Source of the DNA: Cupriavidus taiwanensis
GTDB taxonomy: Bacteria; Pseudomonadota; Gammaproteobacteria; Burkholderiales; Burkholderiaceae
Direction of reading: 5' to 3'
Assembly (NCBI RefSeq): GCF_900250115.1
Contig: NZ_LT984803.1
Location: 1,054,001-1,118,000, forward strand
DNA length: 64,000 nt
Translations under genes and position numbers: made by a program
Notes under the pieces: model-generated
What the model saw: the letters and a program-made list of their open reading frames with translations, nothing else
Database searches by the model: none
Told to the model about the DNA's origin: nothing
Shown here: piece after piece, positions 41,950 to 51,732 of the stretch
Layout of the letters: each line of letters begins with the position of its first letter
Position numbering within the stretch: the stretch's first letter is position 1

Positions 41950-44937
41950 ATGACTGACTCTGATCCGACGAGTTCCGCCGCTGGCGACGCTGCTGAACAA
42001 CATGGCGCGCGCGCCACACCGGAACCCGCCCATGCGGCGTCCGTCGCACCGGGGCAGGGCCCCGGCACCATGGCCGCCGGCGCCTTTGCCGTCACCGCGG
42101 CGCAGGCGCCGCAGACGGACGGCGAAGTGGCCCCGTCAGGCGGCGACGTATTGTACTCGGCCGCGTATTCGCACTACGCGCGGCGGGTGCTGCAGGCCCG
42201 CCCGGAACTGCCGGAGATCCTTGCCGCGGCGGTGGCCCAGCCGCTCACGCGGGCCTGGATGCAAGCACGGCTGCAGGCGTTGCATGCGCCCTCGGCCGAC
42301 ACCGAAGATGCCGCCAAGCGCGCGCTGCGCCGGCTGCGTGCCGAGGTCATGTGCGCGGTGATCGAGCGCGACCTGCGCGGCCTGGCCACGCTGGGCGAGG
42401 TTACCGGCGCCATGACCGACCTGGCCGAGCTGGCGATCCAGCACGGCCTGGCGGTGCTGGGCGACGATCTTGCCGCCACCTTCGGCCGCCCGGTCGGCGC
42501 CCACAGCGGCGAGGTGCAGGAGCTGGTGGTGGTGGGCATGGGCAAGCTGGGCGGGCGCGAGCTCAATGTCTCGTCCGATATCGACCTGATCTTTCTCTAT
42601 GACGAGGACGGCGAGACCGAGGGCGGCCCGCGCACCCTGTCCAACCACGAGTACTTCATCCGACTGGGCCGCCGGCTGATCAACCTGCTGGCCGACGTGA
42701 CCGCCGACGGCTACGTATTCCGCGTCGACATGCGGCTGCGTCCCAATGGCGACGCCGGTCCGCTGGCCTGCAGCCTGGGCATGCTGGAGGAATACCTGGT
42801 GGTGCAGGGCCGCGAGTGGGAGCGCTATGCCTGGATCAAGGGCCGCGTGGTGTCGGCGCTGGACTCGCCCCATGCGCAGCGGACCGCGGCGCTGCTGTCG
42901 CGCCTGACCTCGCCGTTCGTGTTCCGGCGCTATCTCGACTACGGCGTGATCGCCGCGATCCGCTCGCTGCATGCGCAGATCCGCAGCGAGGCCGCCAAGC
43001 GCAGCGGCGGCCTGCCCGGGCACGGAGTCAACCAGCGCTCGTTCAATATCAAGCTGGGCCGCGGCGGCATCCGCGAGATCGAATTCATGGCACAGGTGTT
43101 CCAGCTGATCCGCGGCGGACAGGATCCCGCGCTGCGCATCCGGCCGACGCTGGAGGTGCTGGCGGTGGCGGTCGAGCGCGGCCTGCTGCCCGTCGCCCAG
43201 GCCGAACAGCTGGGCGATGCCTATCGCTTCCTGCGCCAGCTCGAACACCGGCTGCAGTACCGCGACGACGCGCAGACCCACCACCTGCCCACGGCACCGG
43301 ACGAGCAGCAGGCGGTGGCGCGGATGATGGGCTGCGCCGACTGGCCGGCCTTGCTGGCGCGGCTGGCCGAGCTGCAGGAACCGGTCGCGCAGCAGTTCGA
43401 AGCCACCTTCTCCGACCCCGACGCCGGCCCGTGCGAGGCGCTGTGGCCGGACATCGTCATCCACGACAGCGCCGCGCGCGCGCAGGACAACGCCCAGGAC
43501 CCGTCGCACGCTGAAGGCGACAGCGCGGTGCCGTGCCAGCGGCTGCAGGCCGCCGGCTTTACCGACTGCAATGCGCTGCTGGACCGGCTGCGCTCGATCG
43601 CCGCGTCGCTGCGCTATCGCGCGCTGTCCGAAGCCAGCCGCGCGCGCTTCGACCAGCTGGTCAACCGCGCGCTCGACCTCGCCGCGCGCCAGGACGATGC
43701 CGACAGCACCATCGGGCGCTTTATCGACTTCCTCGAAGCGATCAGCCGGCGCGCTTCCTACCTGTCGCTGCTGTCCGAATACCCGCAGGCGATGGACCGC
43801 GTCGCGCAGACGCTGCATGCCTCGCGCTGGGCCGCGGCCTACCTGACGCGCCATCCGCAACTGCTGGACGAGCTGCTCGACAGCGACGCGCTGGCCGGCG
43901 CGCCCGACTGGGCCGCGTTCCGCAAGCGCCTGCATGAACGGCTGCTGGCCGCGGAGGGGCAGGTCGAGCAGCAGATGGACATCCTGCGCCGCGAGCACCA
44001 TGCCGAGACCTTCCGCGTGCTGCTGCAGGACCTGCAGGGCATGCTGACGGTGGAGCAGGTGGCCGACCGCCTGTCGGACCTGGCCGATGCCATGCTCGAG
44101 GCGACGCTGGAAACGGTGTGGCGCCAGCTGGCCACGCGCCACCGCGAGCTGCCGCGCTTCGCCGTGATCGCGTACGGCCGGCTGGGCGGCAAGGAGCTGG
44201 GCTATGCCTCCGACCTGGACCTGATCTTCCTGTACGACGACGAGCACGAGCGCGCGCCCGAGGTCTATGCCGCCTATGCGCGCCGCCTGATCACCTGGCT
44301 CACCAGCCATACCGCGGCCGGTGCGCTGTTCGACGTCGACACGCGGCTGCGCCCCAACGGCGCGGCCGGCCTGCTGGTGACCAGCTTCGACGCGTTCCGC
44401 CGCTACCAGCTGCGCCAGGGCGACAACACCGCCTGGGTCTGGGAACACCAGGCGCTGACGCGCGCGCGCTTCTGCGCCGGCGACGCCGCCATCGGCACGC
44501 GCTTCGAGGCGCTGCGCGGCGAGGTGCTGTGCCAGGAGCGCGACGCCGCGGCGCTGCGCGGCGAGATCGCGCAGATGCGCCGCAAGGTCGCCGAGGGCCA
44601 TCCGAACCCGACCGAGCTGTTCGACCTGAAGCACGACCGCGGCGGCATGGTCGACATCGAATTCACCGTGCAGTACCTGGTGCTGCTGCACAGCCGCGCC
44701 CATCCGCAGCTGACGCGCAACGCCGGCAATATCGCGCTGCTGCGCGAGGCCGGCGCGCTGGGCCTGATCGATGCCACGCTGGCGCTGGCGGTGGGCGACG
44801 CCTACCGGCTGTTCCGCGCGCGCCAGCACCAGCTGCGGCTCGACGGCCAGGCCCATGCGCGCGTGGCGCCGGCATCGATGGCGGCGCAGACCGTGGCGGT
44901 GCGCACGCTGTGGCGGACCGTGTTCGGTGAGGACTGA
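41950..44937 (+). CDS. glnE: Bifunctional glutamine synthetase adenylyltransferase/deadenylylase
   Basis: A 995-residue GlnE (E. coli 946) that adds AMP to, and removes it from, glutamine synthetase according to nitrogen status. The N-terminal deadenylylase domain has VVGMGKLGGRELNVSSDIDL near residue 196. The C-terminal adenylylase domain has IAYGRLGGKELGYASDLDLIF near residue 740, with LKHDRGGMVDIEF further on. I chose ATG 41950 (MTDSDPTSS); ATG 41830 would add 40 residues of poor conservation. The first 70 residues are low-complexity either way. The stop overlaps the start of the rhombosortase gene. It diverges from yhdP over 182 nt. Confidence 0.95.
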   Translation: MTDSDPTSSAAGDAAEQHGARATPEPAHAASVAPGQGPGTMAAGAFAVTAAQAPQTDGEVAPSGGDVLYSAAYSHYARRVLQARPELPEILAAAVAQPLTRAWMQARLQALHAPSADTEDAAKRALRRLRAEVMCAVIERDLRGLATLGEVTGAMTDLAELAIQHGLAVLGDDLAATFGRPVGAHSGEVQELVVVGMGKLGGRELNVSSDIDLIFLYDEDGETEGGPRTLSNHEYFIRLGRRLINLLADVTADGYVFRVDMRLRPNGDAGPLACSLGMLEEYLVVQGREWERYAWIKGRVVSALDSPHAQRTAALLSRLTSPFVFRRYLDYGVIAAIRSLHAQIRSEAAKRSGGLPGHGVNQRSFNIKLGRGGIREIEFMAQVFQLIRGGQDPALRIRPTLEVLAVAVERGLLPVAQAEQLGDAYRFLRQLEHRLQYRDDAQTHHLPTAPDEQQAVARMMGCADWPALLARLAELQEPVAQQFEATFSDPDAGPCEALWPDIVIHDSAARAQDNAQDPSHAEGDSAVPCQRLQAAGFTDCNALLDRLRSIAASLRYRALSEASRARFDQLVNRALDLAARQDDADSTIGRFIDFLEAISRRASYLSLLSEYPQAMDRVAQTLHASRWAAAYLTRHPQLLDELLDSDALAGAPDWAAFRKRLHERLLAAEGQVEQQMDILRREHHAETFRVLLQDLQGMLTVEQVADRLSDLADAMLEATLETVWRQLATRHRELPRFAVIAYGRLGGKELGYASDLDLIFLYDDEHERAPEVYAAYARRLITWLTSHTAAGALFDVDTRLRPNGAAGLLVTSFDAFRRYQLRQGDNTAWVWEHQALTRARFCAGDAAIGTRFEALRGEVLCQERDAAALRGEIAQMRRKVAEGHPNPTELFDLKHDRGGMVDIEFTVQYLVLLHSRAHPQLTRNAGNIALLREAGALGLIDATLALAVGDAYRLFRARQHQLRLDGQAHARVAPASMAAQTVAVRTLWRTVFGED

Positions 44938-45571
44938 CGCCGCGGGGCCGCCGGCACCCGCCGGCGCATCGTGGTCGGGGCTGCTCGCGGCGGTGGCGCT
45001 GGTATGGGCGCTGTCGGCGGCGTTTACTTTCCTGCCGTGGTGGCACGCGCATGGCCTGTACCTGCGCGATGCGGTGCGGGTCGAGGGACAGTGGTGGCGC
45101 CTGGCCACGGCGATGTGGGTGCACCTGGACGGCCATCACTGGCTGGCCGACATGCTCGCCGCCACCGGCGTGCTGGCGATCTGCGCGCGCGTGGCACGGG
45201 TGCGCGGCCTGTTGCTGGTGCTGGTGGCCTGCGGCATCGCGGTGCAGCTGGTGCTGCTGCGCGTGCCGGCGATCGCCTGGTACGGCGGGCTCTCGGGCGC
45301 GCTGCACGGGCTGGCGCTGTGGGGCGCGCTGGGGCTGCTGCGCGCGCCGGGACTGGCGCGCCTCACCGGCGTGCTGCTGTGCCTGGGCGTGCTGGCCAAG
45401 GTCTGGGTGGAACAGTCGTGGCTGGCGCCGGTGGCGTTCGATCCGGCCTGGGGCTTCGGCGTGGTGCGCGTGGCGCATGCGGCCGGCGCGGTGGCCGGCC
45501 TGCTGTGCTGGGTCTTGCAGGAGTGGTGGCTGGCGCGGCGGCCGGCGCGCGAAAATGGCGCCGCCGCCTGA
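44927..45571 (+). CDS. rrtA: Rhombosortase (rhomboid-family intramembrane serine protease)
   Basis: A 214-residue membrane protein with about six helices. The nucleophile is Ser123 in YGGLSGALHG, and the partner His is probably His184 in VRVAHAAGAVAG. The GQWWRLATAMWVHLDGHHWLADM segment (broken after WVH) is the rhomboid substrate-gate region. Rhombosortases cleave the C-terminal GlyGly-CTERM tail of secreted proteins so they can be released or lipidated at the cell surface. A protein with such a tail is encoded 3 nt away on the opposite strand. The likely start is GTG 44927, overlapping glnE by 11 nt; no ATG is in frame nearby without entering glnE further. Confidence 0.9.
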   Translation: MRTDAAGPPAPAGASWSGLLAAVALVWALSAAFTFLPWWHAHGLYLRDAVRVEGQWWRLATAMWVHLDGHHWLADMLAATGVLAICARVARVRGLLLVLVACGIAVQLVLLRVPAIAWYGGLSGALHGLALWGALGLLRAPGLARLTGVLLCLGVLAKVWVEQSWLAPVAFDPAWGFGVVRVAHAAGAVAGLLCWVLQEWWLARRPARENGAAA

Positions 45572-45574
45572 GCG

Positions 45575-47200
45575 TTAGCCCCGGCGCCGCAGCGCGAAGC
45601 TGAACAGGCCCGCCACGGCGAGCAGCATCGCACTCCACAGCGGCACCGCGCCGCCGCCGCCGTCATCCGCCGCCGGCGCCGGCGCGGCCTGCACCGGCGG
45701 CATGCCCAGCGCGGCCAGCAGCGCGCCGTCGGCGTCGAGCAGGCCGGCGCCGCACACACCCGGATTGGTGGTGCAGAACGTGCCGGAAGGATGCGGACGC
45801 GCCGAGCTCTTCAGCGCCGCGGTGACCTGCGCCGGCGTCAGCGAGCCGTTGAGCGTGAACATCATCGACACCACGCCCGAGACCATCGGAACGGCGAAAC
45901 TGGTGCCGGCCGACGACGCCACCACGTAGTTGCCCAGCGCGGTCTTGCCGTCGTTGCTCAGCGTGCGGATCACCGATGGCGTGACCGTGCAGCGGCCATC
46001 CACGACCTGCGAATTGCCGCAGCCGCCGCCCGGCGCGCTGATCGCCACCTGCGGGCCGACGTTGGCATAGCTGGCGTTCTCGCCGCTGTTGGCGTGCGCC
46101 GTGACCGCGATCACGCCGCTGCAGTCGGCCGGCGCTTCGACCGCGCCGCGGTTGTTGCCGGCCGCGGCGACCACCACCACGCCGCGCGCGTTCAGGTCGT
46201 TGACCGCCTGCTGTTCGATGCTGCTGCAGGTGCCGCCGCCCAGGCTGATATTGACCACACGCGCCGGCGTCGGGTTGTCCGGTACGTTCGGCACCGGCAG
46301 GCCGCCGGCCCAGCGCATGCCGTCGACGGTGTCGGACAGCAGCGCGCCGCAGCGTCCCGAGACCCGCACCGGCAGGATGCGCGCATTCCAGTCGACGCCG
46401 GCGATATCGCGCGCGTTGTTAGTCAGCGCCCCCAGCACGCCGGCCACGCGCGTGCCATGCCAGCTGTTGTTGGTCGGCTCGGGCGTGGGCGTGCTGCTGC
46501 CCGGGCAGGTGAAGCCGGCCGGCAGGTTGTCGCCGGCATCGGTGGGGTCGCCGTCGCGGCCGTCGCCGTCATTGGAGACCGTGGTGGTGCTGATGAAGTC
46601 GAAGCCGGACAGCAGCCGTCCCTGCAGGTCGGGATGGGGCAGGATGCCGGTGTCGACCACCGCCACCACCATGCCGCTGCTGCCGCGGGTGCGGTCCCAC
46701 GCGCGCGGCAGATTGACGCCGCCGACTGCGGTGCCGGTGCCCTTCAGGTACGGCTGGTTGACCTGGAACTCGGGATCGTCGGGCAGGGTGTCGTGCAGCC
46801 GCAGCCAGCGGTCGGGCACGGCATCGGCCACGCGCGGGTCCTGGCGCAGCCGTGCCGCCGCCGCTTCGGGGTCGGCGGCAAGGGCGTCGGCAACCTGCAG
46901 CAGCTGCAGGTTGCCGCCCATGGCCCGGCGCACCGACAGGGCGATGCCGGTGCGTTCGCTCAGCTGCTTGAGGGCTTCGGCGGCAGCGGGCGACTTGCCG
47001 GCGCCGCTGCCGTCGACCGCGGTGCTGCCGTCGCGCCAGCGCACGATGATGTGGCCGGTATAGGCCGGTGCGGACTGCGCCCCGGCTGCGAGTGCCGCGC
47101 CGGTCGGGACCGCGCCGCATGCGGCGGCGGCCAGGGCGATGGCCCGCCAGCGGCGGGCCGCGAAGTTGCGGCGGAACACGGACAGCGCGGATTGCGGCAT
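45575..47200 (-). CDS. Subtilisin-like S8 serine protease with GlyGly-CTERM tail
   Basis: A 541-residue secreted protease. Signal peptide to about residue 40 (AALAAG), then an I9-like propeptide (about 47-130) beginning GHIIVRWRDG and ending DPRVADAVPDRWLRL. The S8 domain has Asp183 (VAVVDTGILPHPD), His248 (NSWHGTRVAGVLG) and Ser434 (AGTSFAVPMVSG). The C-terminus (about 515-541) is a GlyGly-CTERM sorting tail: DDGGGG, a hydrophobic helix, then RRRG. It should be cleaved by the rhombosortase encoded convergently 3 nt away. Four Cys pairs suggest disulfides. The substrate protein is unknown. The lipoprotein gene upstream encodes a propeptide look-alike. Confidence 0.95.
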   Translation of the reverse strand: MPQSALSVFRRNFAARRWRAIALAAAACGAVPTGAALAAGAQSAPAYTGHIIVRWRDGSTAVDGSGAGKSPAAAEALKQLSERTGIALSVRRAMGGNLQLLQVADALAADPEAAAARLRQDPRVADAVPDRWLRLHDTLPDDPEFQVNQPYLKGTGTAVGGVNLPRAWDRTRGSSGMVVAVVDTGILPHPDLQGRLLSGFDFISTTTVSNDGDGRDGDPTDAGDNLPAGFTCPGSSTPTPEPTNNSWHGTRVAGVLGALTNNARDIAGVDWNARILPVRVSGRCGALLSDTVDGMRWAGGLPVPNVPDNPTPARVVNISLGGGTCSSIEQQAVNDLNARGVVVVAAAGNNRGAVEAPADCSGVIAVTAHANSGENASYANVGPQVAISAPGGGCGNSQVVDGRCTVTPSVIRTLSNDGKTALGNYVVASSAGTSFAVPMVSGVVSMMFTLNGSLTPAQVTAALKSSARPHPSGTFCTTNPGVCGAGLLDADGALLAALGMPPVQAAPAPAADDGGGGAVPLWSAMLLAVAGLFSFALRRRG

Positions 47201-47348
47201 GGATTTCCTCCTCCCTGGGCGTAGCGCGCGGGCCGGGGCCGGCGCGTGGGCATGTTATGTAGCGAATACGATCCAGCCGGGTTGTGCAAGGGCGGTTTTT
47301 GGTCTTGTCCCCGTTCGTTAGTGCGGCATTCCGTACAGATTCCCAGCC

Positions 47349-47801
47349 TTAGCGCGGTGGCATGTCGCGGCTGGCTGGAATATTGCGGCTGGGCTTGAGC
47401 AGCCGGTCGGGTTCGGCGGTCTCGATGCGCGGCGCGGCGCGCAGCGTGTCGACGGCCTGGTCGAGGGTGGCCTCGGCCGACGGCGAGATCGCCGTGACCA
47501 GCCAGACGCCGCCCGACATCGGCCGCTTGACCACGTAGCGGATCGGGCCCTTGATCTCGGCCAGCAGCTTGCCGGCGTCTTCGGACAGGTCCACCGCGGG
47601 CGGCCTGAAGCGGACCATGATGTCGCCAAGCGCACGGTCATCGCTGATACTGCCCGGCGGCGGCGCCGAGGCCTTGGGCTGGGCCTGGCAGGCGGACAGC
47701 GCCAGCAGTGCGGCCGAGGCGGCGGTGGCAATGGCCAGCACCGCGCGCAGCGAGGCGCGCGGGCGGGGCCGGTGGCCGTTGGGCGGCGCTGGGCGGGTCA
47801 T
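47349..47801 (-). CDS. Lipoprotein resembling a free-standing S8 propeptide (I9-like)
   Basis: A 150-residue lipoprotein. The signal ends LLALSAC (Cys38). Residues about 57-141 align by eye with the propeptide of the protease encoded next on the same strand: GDIMVRFRPP with HIIVRWRDG, VVKRPMSGGVWLVTA with SVRRAMGGNLQLLQVA, and LRAAPRIETAEPDRLLKP with LRQDPRVADAVPDRWLRL. Propeptides of this kind fold and inhibit subtilases. A separate membrane-anchored copy could act as an inhibitor or intramolecular-chaperone substitute. Start ATG 47801; the longer frame runs into the recN region. It is 147 nt upstream of the protease gene and 67 nt downstream of recN. Confidence 0.8.
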   Translation of the reverse strand: MTRPAPPNGHRPRPRASLRAVLAIATAASAALLALSACQAQPKASAPPPGSISDDRALGDIMVRFRPPAVDLSEDAGKLLAEIKGPIRYVVKRPMSGGVWLVTAISPSAEATLDQAVDTLRAAPRIETAEPDRLLKPSRNIPASRDMPPR

Positions 47802-47868
47802 GGGGAAGCTCCTGTCAATAGATAAATCGGCGTGCAGCCACGCACGGCCGCGCAATGCGGCGCGACGC

Positions 47869-49614
47869 TCAGCCCGCGGCGGCGCGGCGACCGCGCTTGG
47901 CGTCCTTGCCCGCGCGCTGGCCGGCGCCGCTGTCGGCCATGCCCTGCGCCAGCATCTCCTGCGCATGTTGCAGCGTGGTGTTGGTGACGGTGGCGCCGCC
48001 CAGCATGCGCGCGGTCTCGACCACGCGCCCGGCCGGGTCGAGCACGCGGATGCGCGAACGGGTCACCGAGGCGTCGGCTTCGGCCGTGGTTTCCTTGCTC
48101 ACCAGCAGGTGGGTGCCGGCCTGCGCCGCCACTTGCGGCAGGTGGGTCACGCACAGCACCTGGCGCGCGCGCCCGAGTTCCTGCAGGCGCCGGCCCACCA
48201 CTTCGGCCACCGCGCCGCCGATGCCGGTGTCGACCTCGTCGAAGATCAGCGTGGGCGTGGGCGAGGCCTCGCTGGTGATCACCGAGATCGCCAGGCTGAT
48301 GCGCGCGAGTTCGCCGCCGGAGGCCACCCGGGCCAGCGGCCGCGCGCTGACGCCGGCGTGGCCCGCGACCAGGAACTCGACCTGTTCGAGGCCGTAGCTC
48401 TGGCCTTCGTCGAGCGCATTGAGCGCGGCGACAAAGCTGCCGCCCGCCATCGACAGGCCCTGCATCGCCTCGGTGACCGCGCCCGACAGCGCCTGCGCGG
48501 CTTGCGTGCGGGCATGGCTGAGGTGCTGCGCCAGCGTCAGGTAGGCGGCCTTGGCCGCGGCCTCCCGCGCCATCACCTTGTTCAGGTCCTGCGCGGCCTG
48601 CAGGTCATCGAGCTGCTGGCGGCGCGCGATCAGCTCATCGGCAAGCTGCTCGGGCGGCAGGCGGTACTTGCGCGCGGTCGCGTGCAGCGCCTGCATGCGC
48701 TCTTCCACCAGCTGCAGCCGCTCGGGATCGAGCTCGAGCCGGTCGACATAGCGCGTCAGCGAGTGCGCGGCTTCCTCGGCCTGCACCTGCGCCGGCTCGA
48801 GCGCGGCCAGCACGTCGCGCAGCGCGGGGTCGACATCGGCCAGCTGCTGCAGCCGGTGCACGATGCCGTTGAGTGCCGACAGCACCGAGCCGTCGGCCTC
48901 GGACAGCGCGTCGAGCGCGGCGCGGCTGCCGTCGATCAGGCCGGCGGCGTGCGAGAGCCGGTTGTACTCCGACTGGATCTCGTCCCATTCGCCGGGCTGG
49001 GGGTTGAGCTTGTCGAGCTCGCCCACCTGCCATTCGAGCCGCTCGCGCTCGAGCTGCATCTCGCGCGACTGGTGCTCGACCGCTTCGCGCTGGCGCACGC
49101 AGGCACGCCAGGCGCGCCAGGCCTCGGCCACCGCGGCGGCCTGCTGCGTCAGGCCGGCGTGGGCGTCGAACAGCAGCCGCTGCGCATCCGGGCGCAGCAG
49201 TTGCTGGTGCGCATGCTGGCCATGGATGTCGACCAGCTGGTCGCCGACTTCGCGCAGTTGCGCCAGGGTGGCGGCGGCGCCGTTGATAAAGGCCTTGCTG
49301 CGGCCGCCGGCATCGACGGTACGGCGCAGCAGCACGGTCGGCACGCCGCCGTCTTCTTCGCTGTTGAGCTCGCGCTCGGCCAGCCACGCATCGAGCGCGG
49401 GGTGGGTCGAGAAGGTGGCGCTGACGCTGGCGCGCGGCGCGCCTTCGCGCACCACGCCGGCATCGGCACGCTCGCCCAGCACCAGCGCCAGGGCGTCGAT
49501 CAGGATCGACTTGCCGGCGCCGGTCTCGCCGGTGAAGACGGTAAAGCCGGAGGCGAAGTCCAGGTCGAGGGTATCGACGATGACGAAATCACGGATGGAC
49601 AGGCTGCGCAGCAT
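47869..49614 (-). CDS. recN: DNA repair protein RecN
   Basis: A 581-residue SMC-like ATPase for double-strand break repair (E. coli 553). Walker A is FTGETGAGKS at about residues 29-38. Long coiled coils run about 150-370. The ABC signature is in ARVASGGELARISLA, and Walker B in TLIFDEVDTGIGG. A basic Lys/Arg-rich tail of about 20 residues ends the protein. It lies 63 nt downstream of nadK on the same strand. I see no clear LexA box (CTGT-N8-ACAG) in that gap, so SOS control, if any, would act further upstream. Confidence 0.96.
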   Translation of the reverse strand: MLRSLSIRDFVIVDTLDLDFASGFTVFTGETGAGKSILIDALALVLGERADAGVVREGAPRASVSATFSTHPALDAWLAERELNSEEDGGVPTVLLRRTVDAGGRSKAFINGAAATLAQLREVGDQLVDIHGQHAHQQLLRPDAQRLLFDAHAGLTQQAAAVAEAWRAWRACVRQREAVEHQSREMQLERERLEWQVGELDKLNPQPGEWDEIQSEYNRLSHAAGLIDGSRAALDALSEADGSVLSALNGIVHRLQQLADVDPALRDVLAALEPAQVQAEEAAHSLTRYVDRLELDPERLQLVEERMQALHATARKYRLPPEQLADELIARRQQLDDLQAAQDLNKVMAREAAAKAAYLTLAQHLSHARTQAAQALSGAVTEAMQGLSMAGGSFVAALNALDEGQSYGLEQVEFLVAGHAGVSARPLARVASGGELARISLAISVITSEASPTPTLIFDEVDTGIGGAVAEVVGRRLQELGRARQVLCVTHLPQVAAQAGTHLLVSKETTAEADASVTRSRIRVLDPAGRVVETARMLGGATVTNTTLQHAQEMLAQGMADSGAGQRAGKDAKRGRRAAAG

Positions 49615-49677
49615 CGTGGCGGGAAAGGTGGTCGGTCCGAAGGTTCGGGCTCGGGCTGAGGGGCGGCTGGATGGCGC

Positions 49678-50595
49678 TCAGAGGCGGTTGTCTTCGGACG
49701 GGTATTCGTGCCAGTGCAGCTTCTTGCGCAGCGTGGCGTAGTAGTTGTAGCCCACCGGGTGCAGCAGGTTGATGGTCTTCTGCGAGCGCCGCACCACGAT
49801 GCGGTCGCCCGGCAGCAGCGAGGTCAGCGACTGCATGTCGAAGTTGACGCTGGCGTCGCGCGCGCTCGCCACCTCGATCGTGACCTCGGCGTCGTGCGGC
49901 AGCACGATCGGCCGGTTCGACAGCGCGTGCGGGGCGATCGGCACCAGCACCACGCCCGACAGCGTGGGATGCAGGATCGGGCCGCCGGCCGACAGCGCGT
50001 AGGCGGTCGAGCCGGTGGCGGTCGACACGATCAGGCCGTCGGAACGCTGGTTGTACATGAAGTGGCCGTCGACCGAAACCGCCAGCTCGACCATGCCGGA
50101 GATGCCGGAGCGGTTCACCACCACATCGTTCAGCGCCAGCGCCGAGAAGATGTCCATGTCGTCGCGCACCACGCGCGAGGCCAGCAGCAGCCGGGTCTCG
50201 GACTCGTAGCGGCCGTCGAGCATGTCGGGCAGCACGGTGTGCGCGTCTTCCAGCGCAATGTCGGTCATGAAGCCGAGCCGGCCGTGGTTCACGCCGATCA
50301 GGGGCACGTCATAGCCAGCGAGCTGGCGCGCGATCCCCAGCAGGGTGCCGTCGCCGCCCAGCACCACGGCCACGTCGGCCTGGGTGCCGATCTCCTCGGC
50401 GGACAGGGCGGGGTAGGCGGTCAGCCCGGTGGCCAGCGCGGTCTCGCGCTCGAACACCACGTCCTGGCCATTGCGCAGGATATAGGAGGCAATCTCTTCC
50501 AGCGGCCCTTCGATGCCGGCGGTGGAGTACCGGCCCACCAGGGCAACGGTCTTGAATGGAGTGCGCACGGCGCTGGCTTTGGCTGGGGCGGACAT
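49678..50595 (-). CDS. nadK: NAD kinase
   Basis: A 305-residue NAD kinase making NADP. The GGDGT motif appears as [14 protein letters not shown] near residue 78, followed by [19 protein letters not shown] and [20 protein letters not shown] (broken at the turn), all hallmarks of the family. ATG 50595 matches the common start (MSAPAK...[10 protein letters not shown]); longer frames are shadows of hrcA. It diverges from hrcA with 102 nt between starts and is probably cotranscribed with recN, a common betaproteobacterial order. Confidence 0.96.
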   Translation of the reverse strand: MSAPAKASAVRTPFKTVALVGRYSTAGIEGPLEEIASYILRNGQDVVFERETALATGLTAYPALSAEEIGTQADVAVVLGGDGTLLGIARQLAGYDVPLIGVNHGRLGFMTDIALEDAHTVLPDMLDGRYESETRLLLASRVVRDDMDIFSALALNDVVVNRSGISGMVELAVSVDGHFMYNQRSDGLIVSTATGSTAYALSAGGPILHPTLSGVVLVPIAPHALSNRPIVLPHDAEVTIEVASARDASVNFDMQSLTSLLPGDRIVVRRSQKTINLLHPVGYNYYATLRKKLHWHEYPSEDNRL

Positions 50596-50697
50596 GCCGG
50601 GATTAGACCATACCGCCGCGACGGTTGTCAGCAGGCGCCGGCGGCCCATCCGGCCGGGCCGCCAGAAGGTCCAAAACTTGCGTAAAATCGGGGCATC

Positions 50698-51732
50698 ATG
50701 GATGAACGCTCCAAAACGCTGCTCAAGACCCTGATCGAGCGCTACATTGCCGAAGGTCAGCCGGTCGGTTCCCGCACCCTGTCCAAGTACTCGGGGCTGG
50801 ACCTGTCGCCGGCGACGATACGCAATGTGATGTCCGATCTCGAGGAAATGGGTTTTATCGCCAGCCCGCACACGTCGGCCGGCCGGATCCCGACGCCGCG
50901 CGGCTACCGGCTGTTCGTCGACTCGATGCTGACGGCCAAGCCGCTCGAGCGCAACGCCGACCTGGCCGAGCTGACCGGGCAGATCCAGGATCAGCTGGGC
51001 GGCCAGCAGCTGGGGCCGCAGCGCATGATCACCGCGGCCGCGCGGACGCTGTCCAACCTGTCGCACTTTGCCGGCGTGGTGATGACGCCGCGCCGCGCGC
51101 AGGCGTTCCGGCAGATCGAGTTCATGCGGCTGTCGGACAAGCGCATCCTGCTGATCATCGTCAGCCCCGAGGGCGACGTGCAGAACCGCATCATCCAGAC
51201 CGAACTCCCCTACACGCCGGCGCAGCTGATCGAGGCCGCCAACTTCTTCAACTCGCACTATGCCGGCATGAGCTTCGACACCGTGCGCAGCCACCTGCGG
51301 CTGGAGCTGCAGGACCTGCGCCGCGACATGTCGCAGCTGATGCAGGCCGCGGTCGAGGCCGGCAGCGTCGCCGAGGACGAGGACGACGACCACGTCTACA
51401 TCAGCGGCGAGCGCAAGCTGCTCGAAGTCGACGACCTCGCCTCGAGCATGGACAAGCTGCGGCGCCTGTTCGACGTGTTCGAGCACAAGACCAGCCTGCT
51501 GCAGCTGCTGGACGTGTCCAGCCATGCGCAGGGCGTGCAGATCTTCATCGGCGGCGAAAGCCAGTTGGTGCCGATCGAAGACATGGCGGTCATCACCGCG
51601 CCGTACGAGGTCGACGGGCAGATCGTCGGCACGCTGGGGGTGATCGGCCCCACGCGCATGGCCTACGAGCGCGTGATCCCCATCGTCGACATTACCGCGC
51701 GGTTGCTGTCGAGCGCGCTGAGCCAGAACTAG
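50698..51732 (+). CDS. hrcA: Heat-inducible transcription repressor HrcA
   Basis: A 344-residue repressor that binds CIRCE operators of chaperone genes. The N-terminal winged helix is at 1-75 ([36 protein letters not shown]). The GAF-like middle domain follows with [19 protein letters not shown]. The end [16 protein letters not shown] is typical. Full length. No CIRCE (TTAGCACTC-N9-GAGTGCTAA) is present upstream of hrcA itself or grpE in the window, so its targets here are not visible. A TAAAAT hexamer at 50683-50688 lies 10 nt before the start. Confidence 0.96.
   Translation: MDERSKTLLKTLIERYIAEGQPVGSRTLSKYSGLDLSPATIRNVMSDLEEMGFIASPHTSAGRIPTPRGYRLFVDSMLTAKPLERNADLAELTGQIQDQLGGQQLGPQRMITAAARTLSNLSHFAGVVMTPRRAQAFRQIEFMRLSDKRILLIIVSPEGDVQNRIIQTELPYTPAQLIEAANFFNSHYAGMSFDTVRSHLRLELQDLRRDMSQLMQAAVEAGSVAEDEDDDHVYISGERKLLEVDDLASSMDKLRRLFDVFEHKTSLLQLLDVSSHAQGVQIFIGGESQLVPIEDMAVITAPYEVDGQIVGTLGVIGPTRMAYERVIPIVDITARLLSSALSQN

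Noticed and set aside
42136..45108. 990-codon minus-strand frame
   Set aside because: Antisense shadow of glnE; no start context or motifs.
47202..47348. Promoter for the S8 protease
   Set aside because: TTGCAC is present on the minus strand but no -10 at normal spacing; cotranscription with the lipoprotein gene is as likely.
49615..49677. LexA box upstream of recN
   Set aside because: The 63-nt gap has no CTGT-N8-ACAG match.
50596..50697. CIRCE operator near hrcA
   Set aside because: No TTAGCACTC-N9-GAGTGCTAA-like repeat was found here or upstream of grpE.
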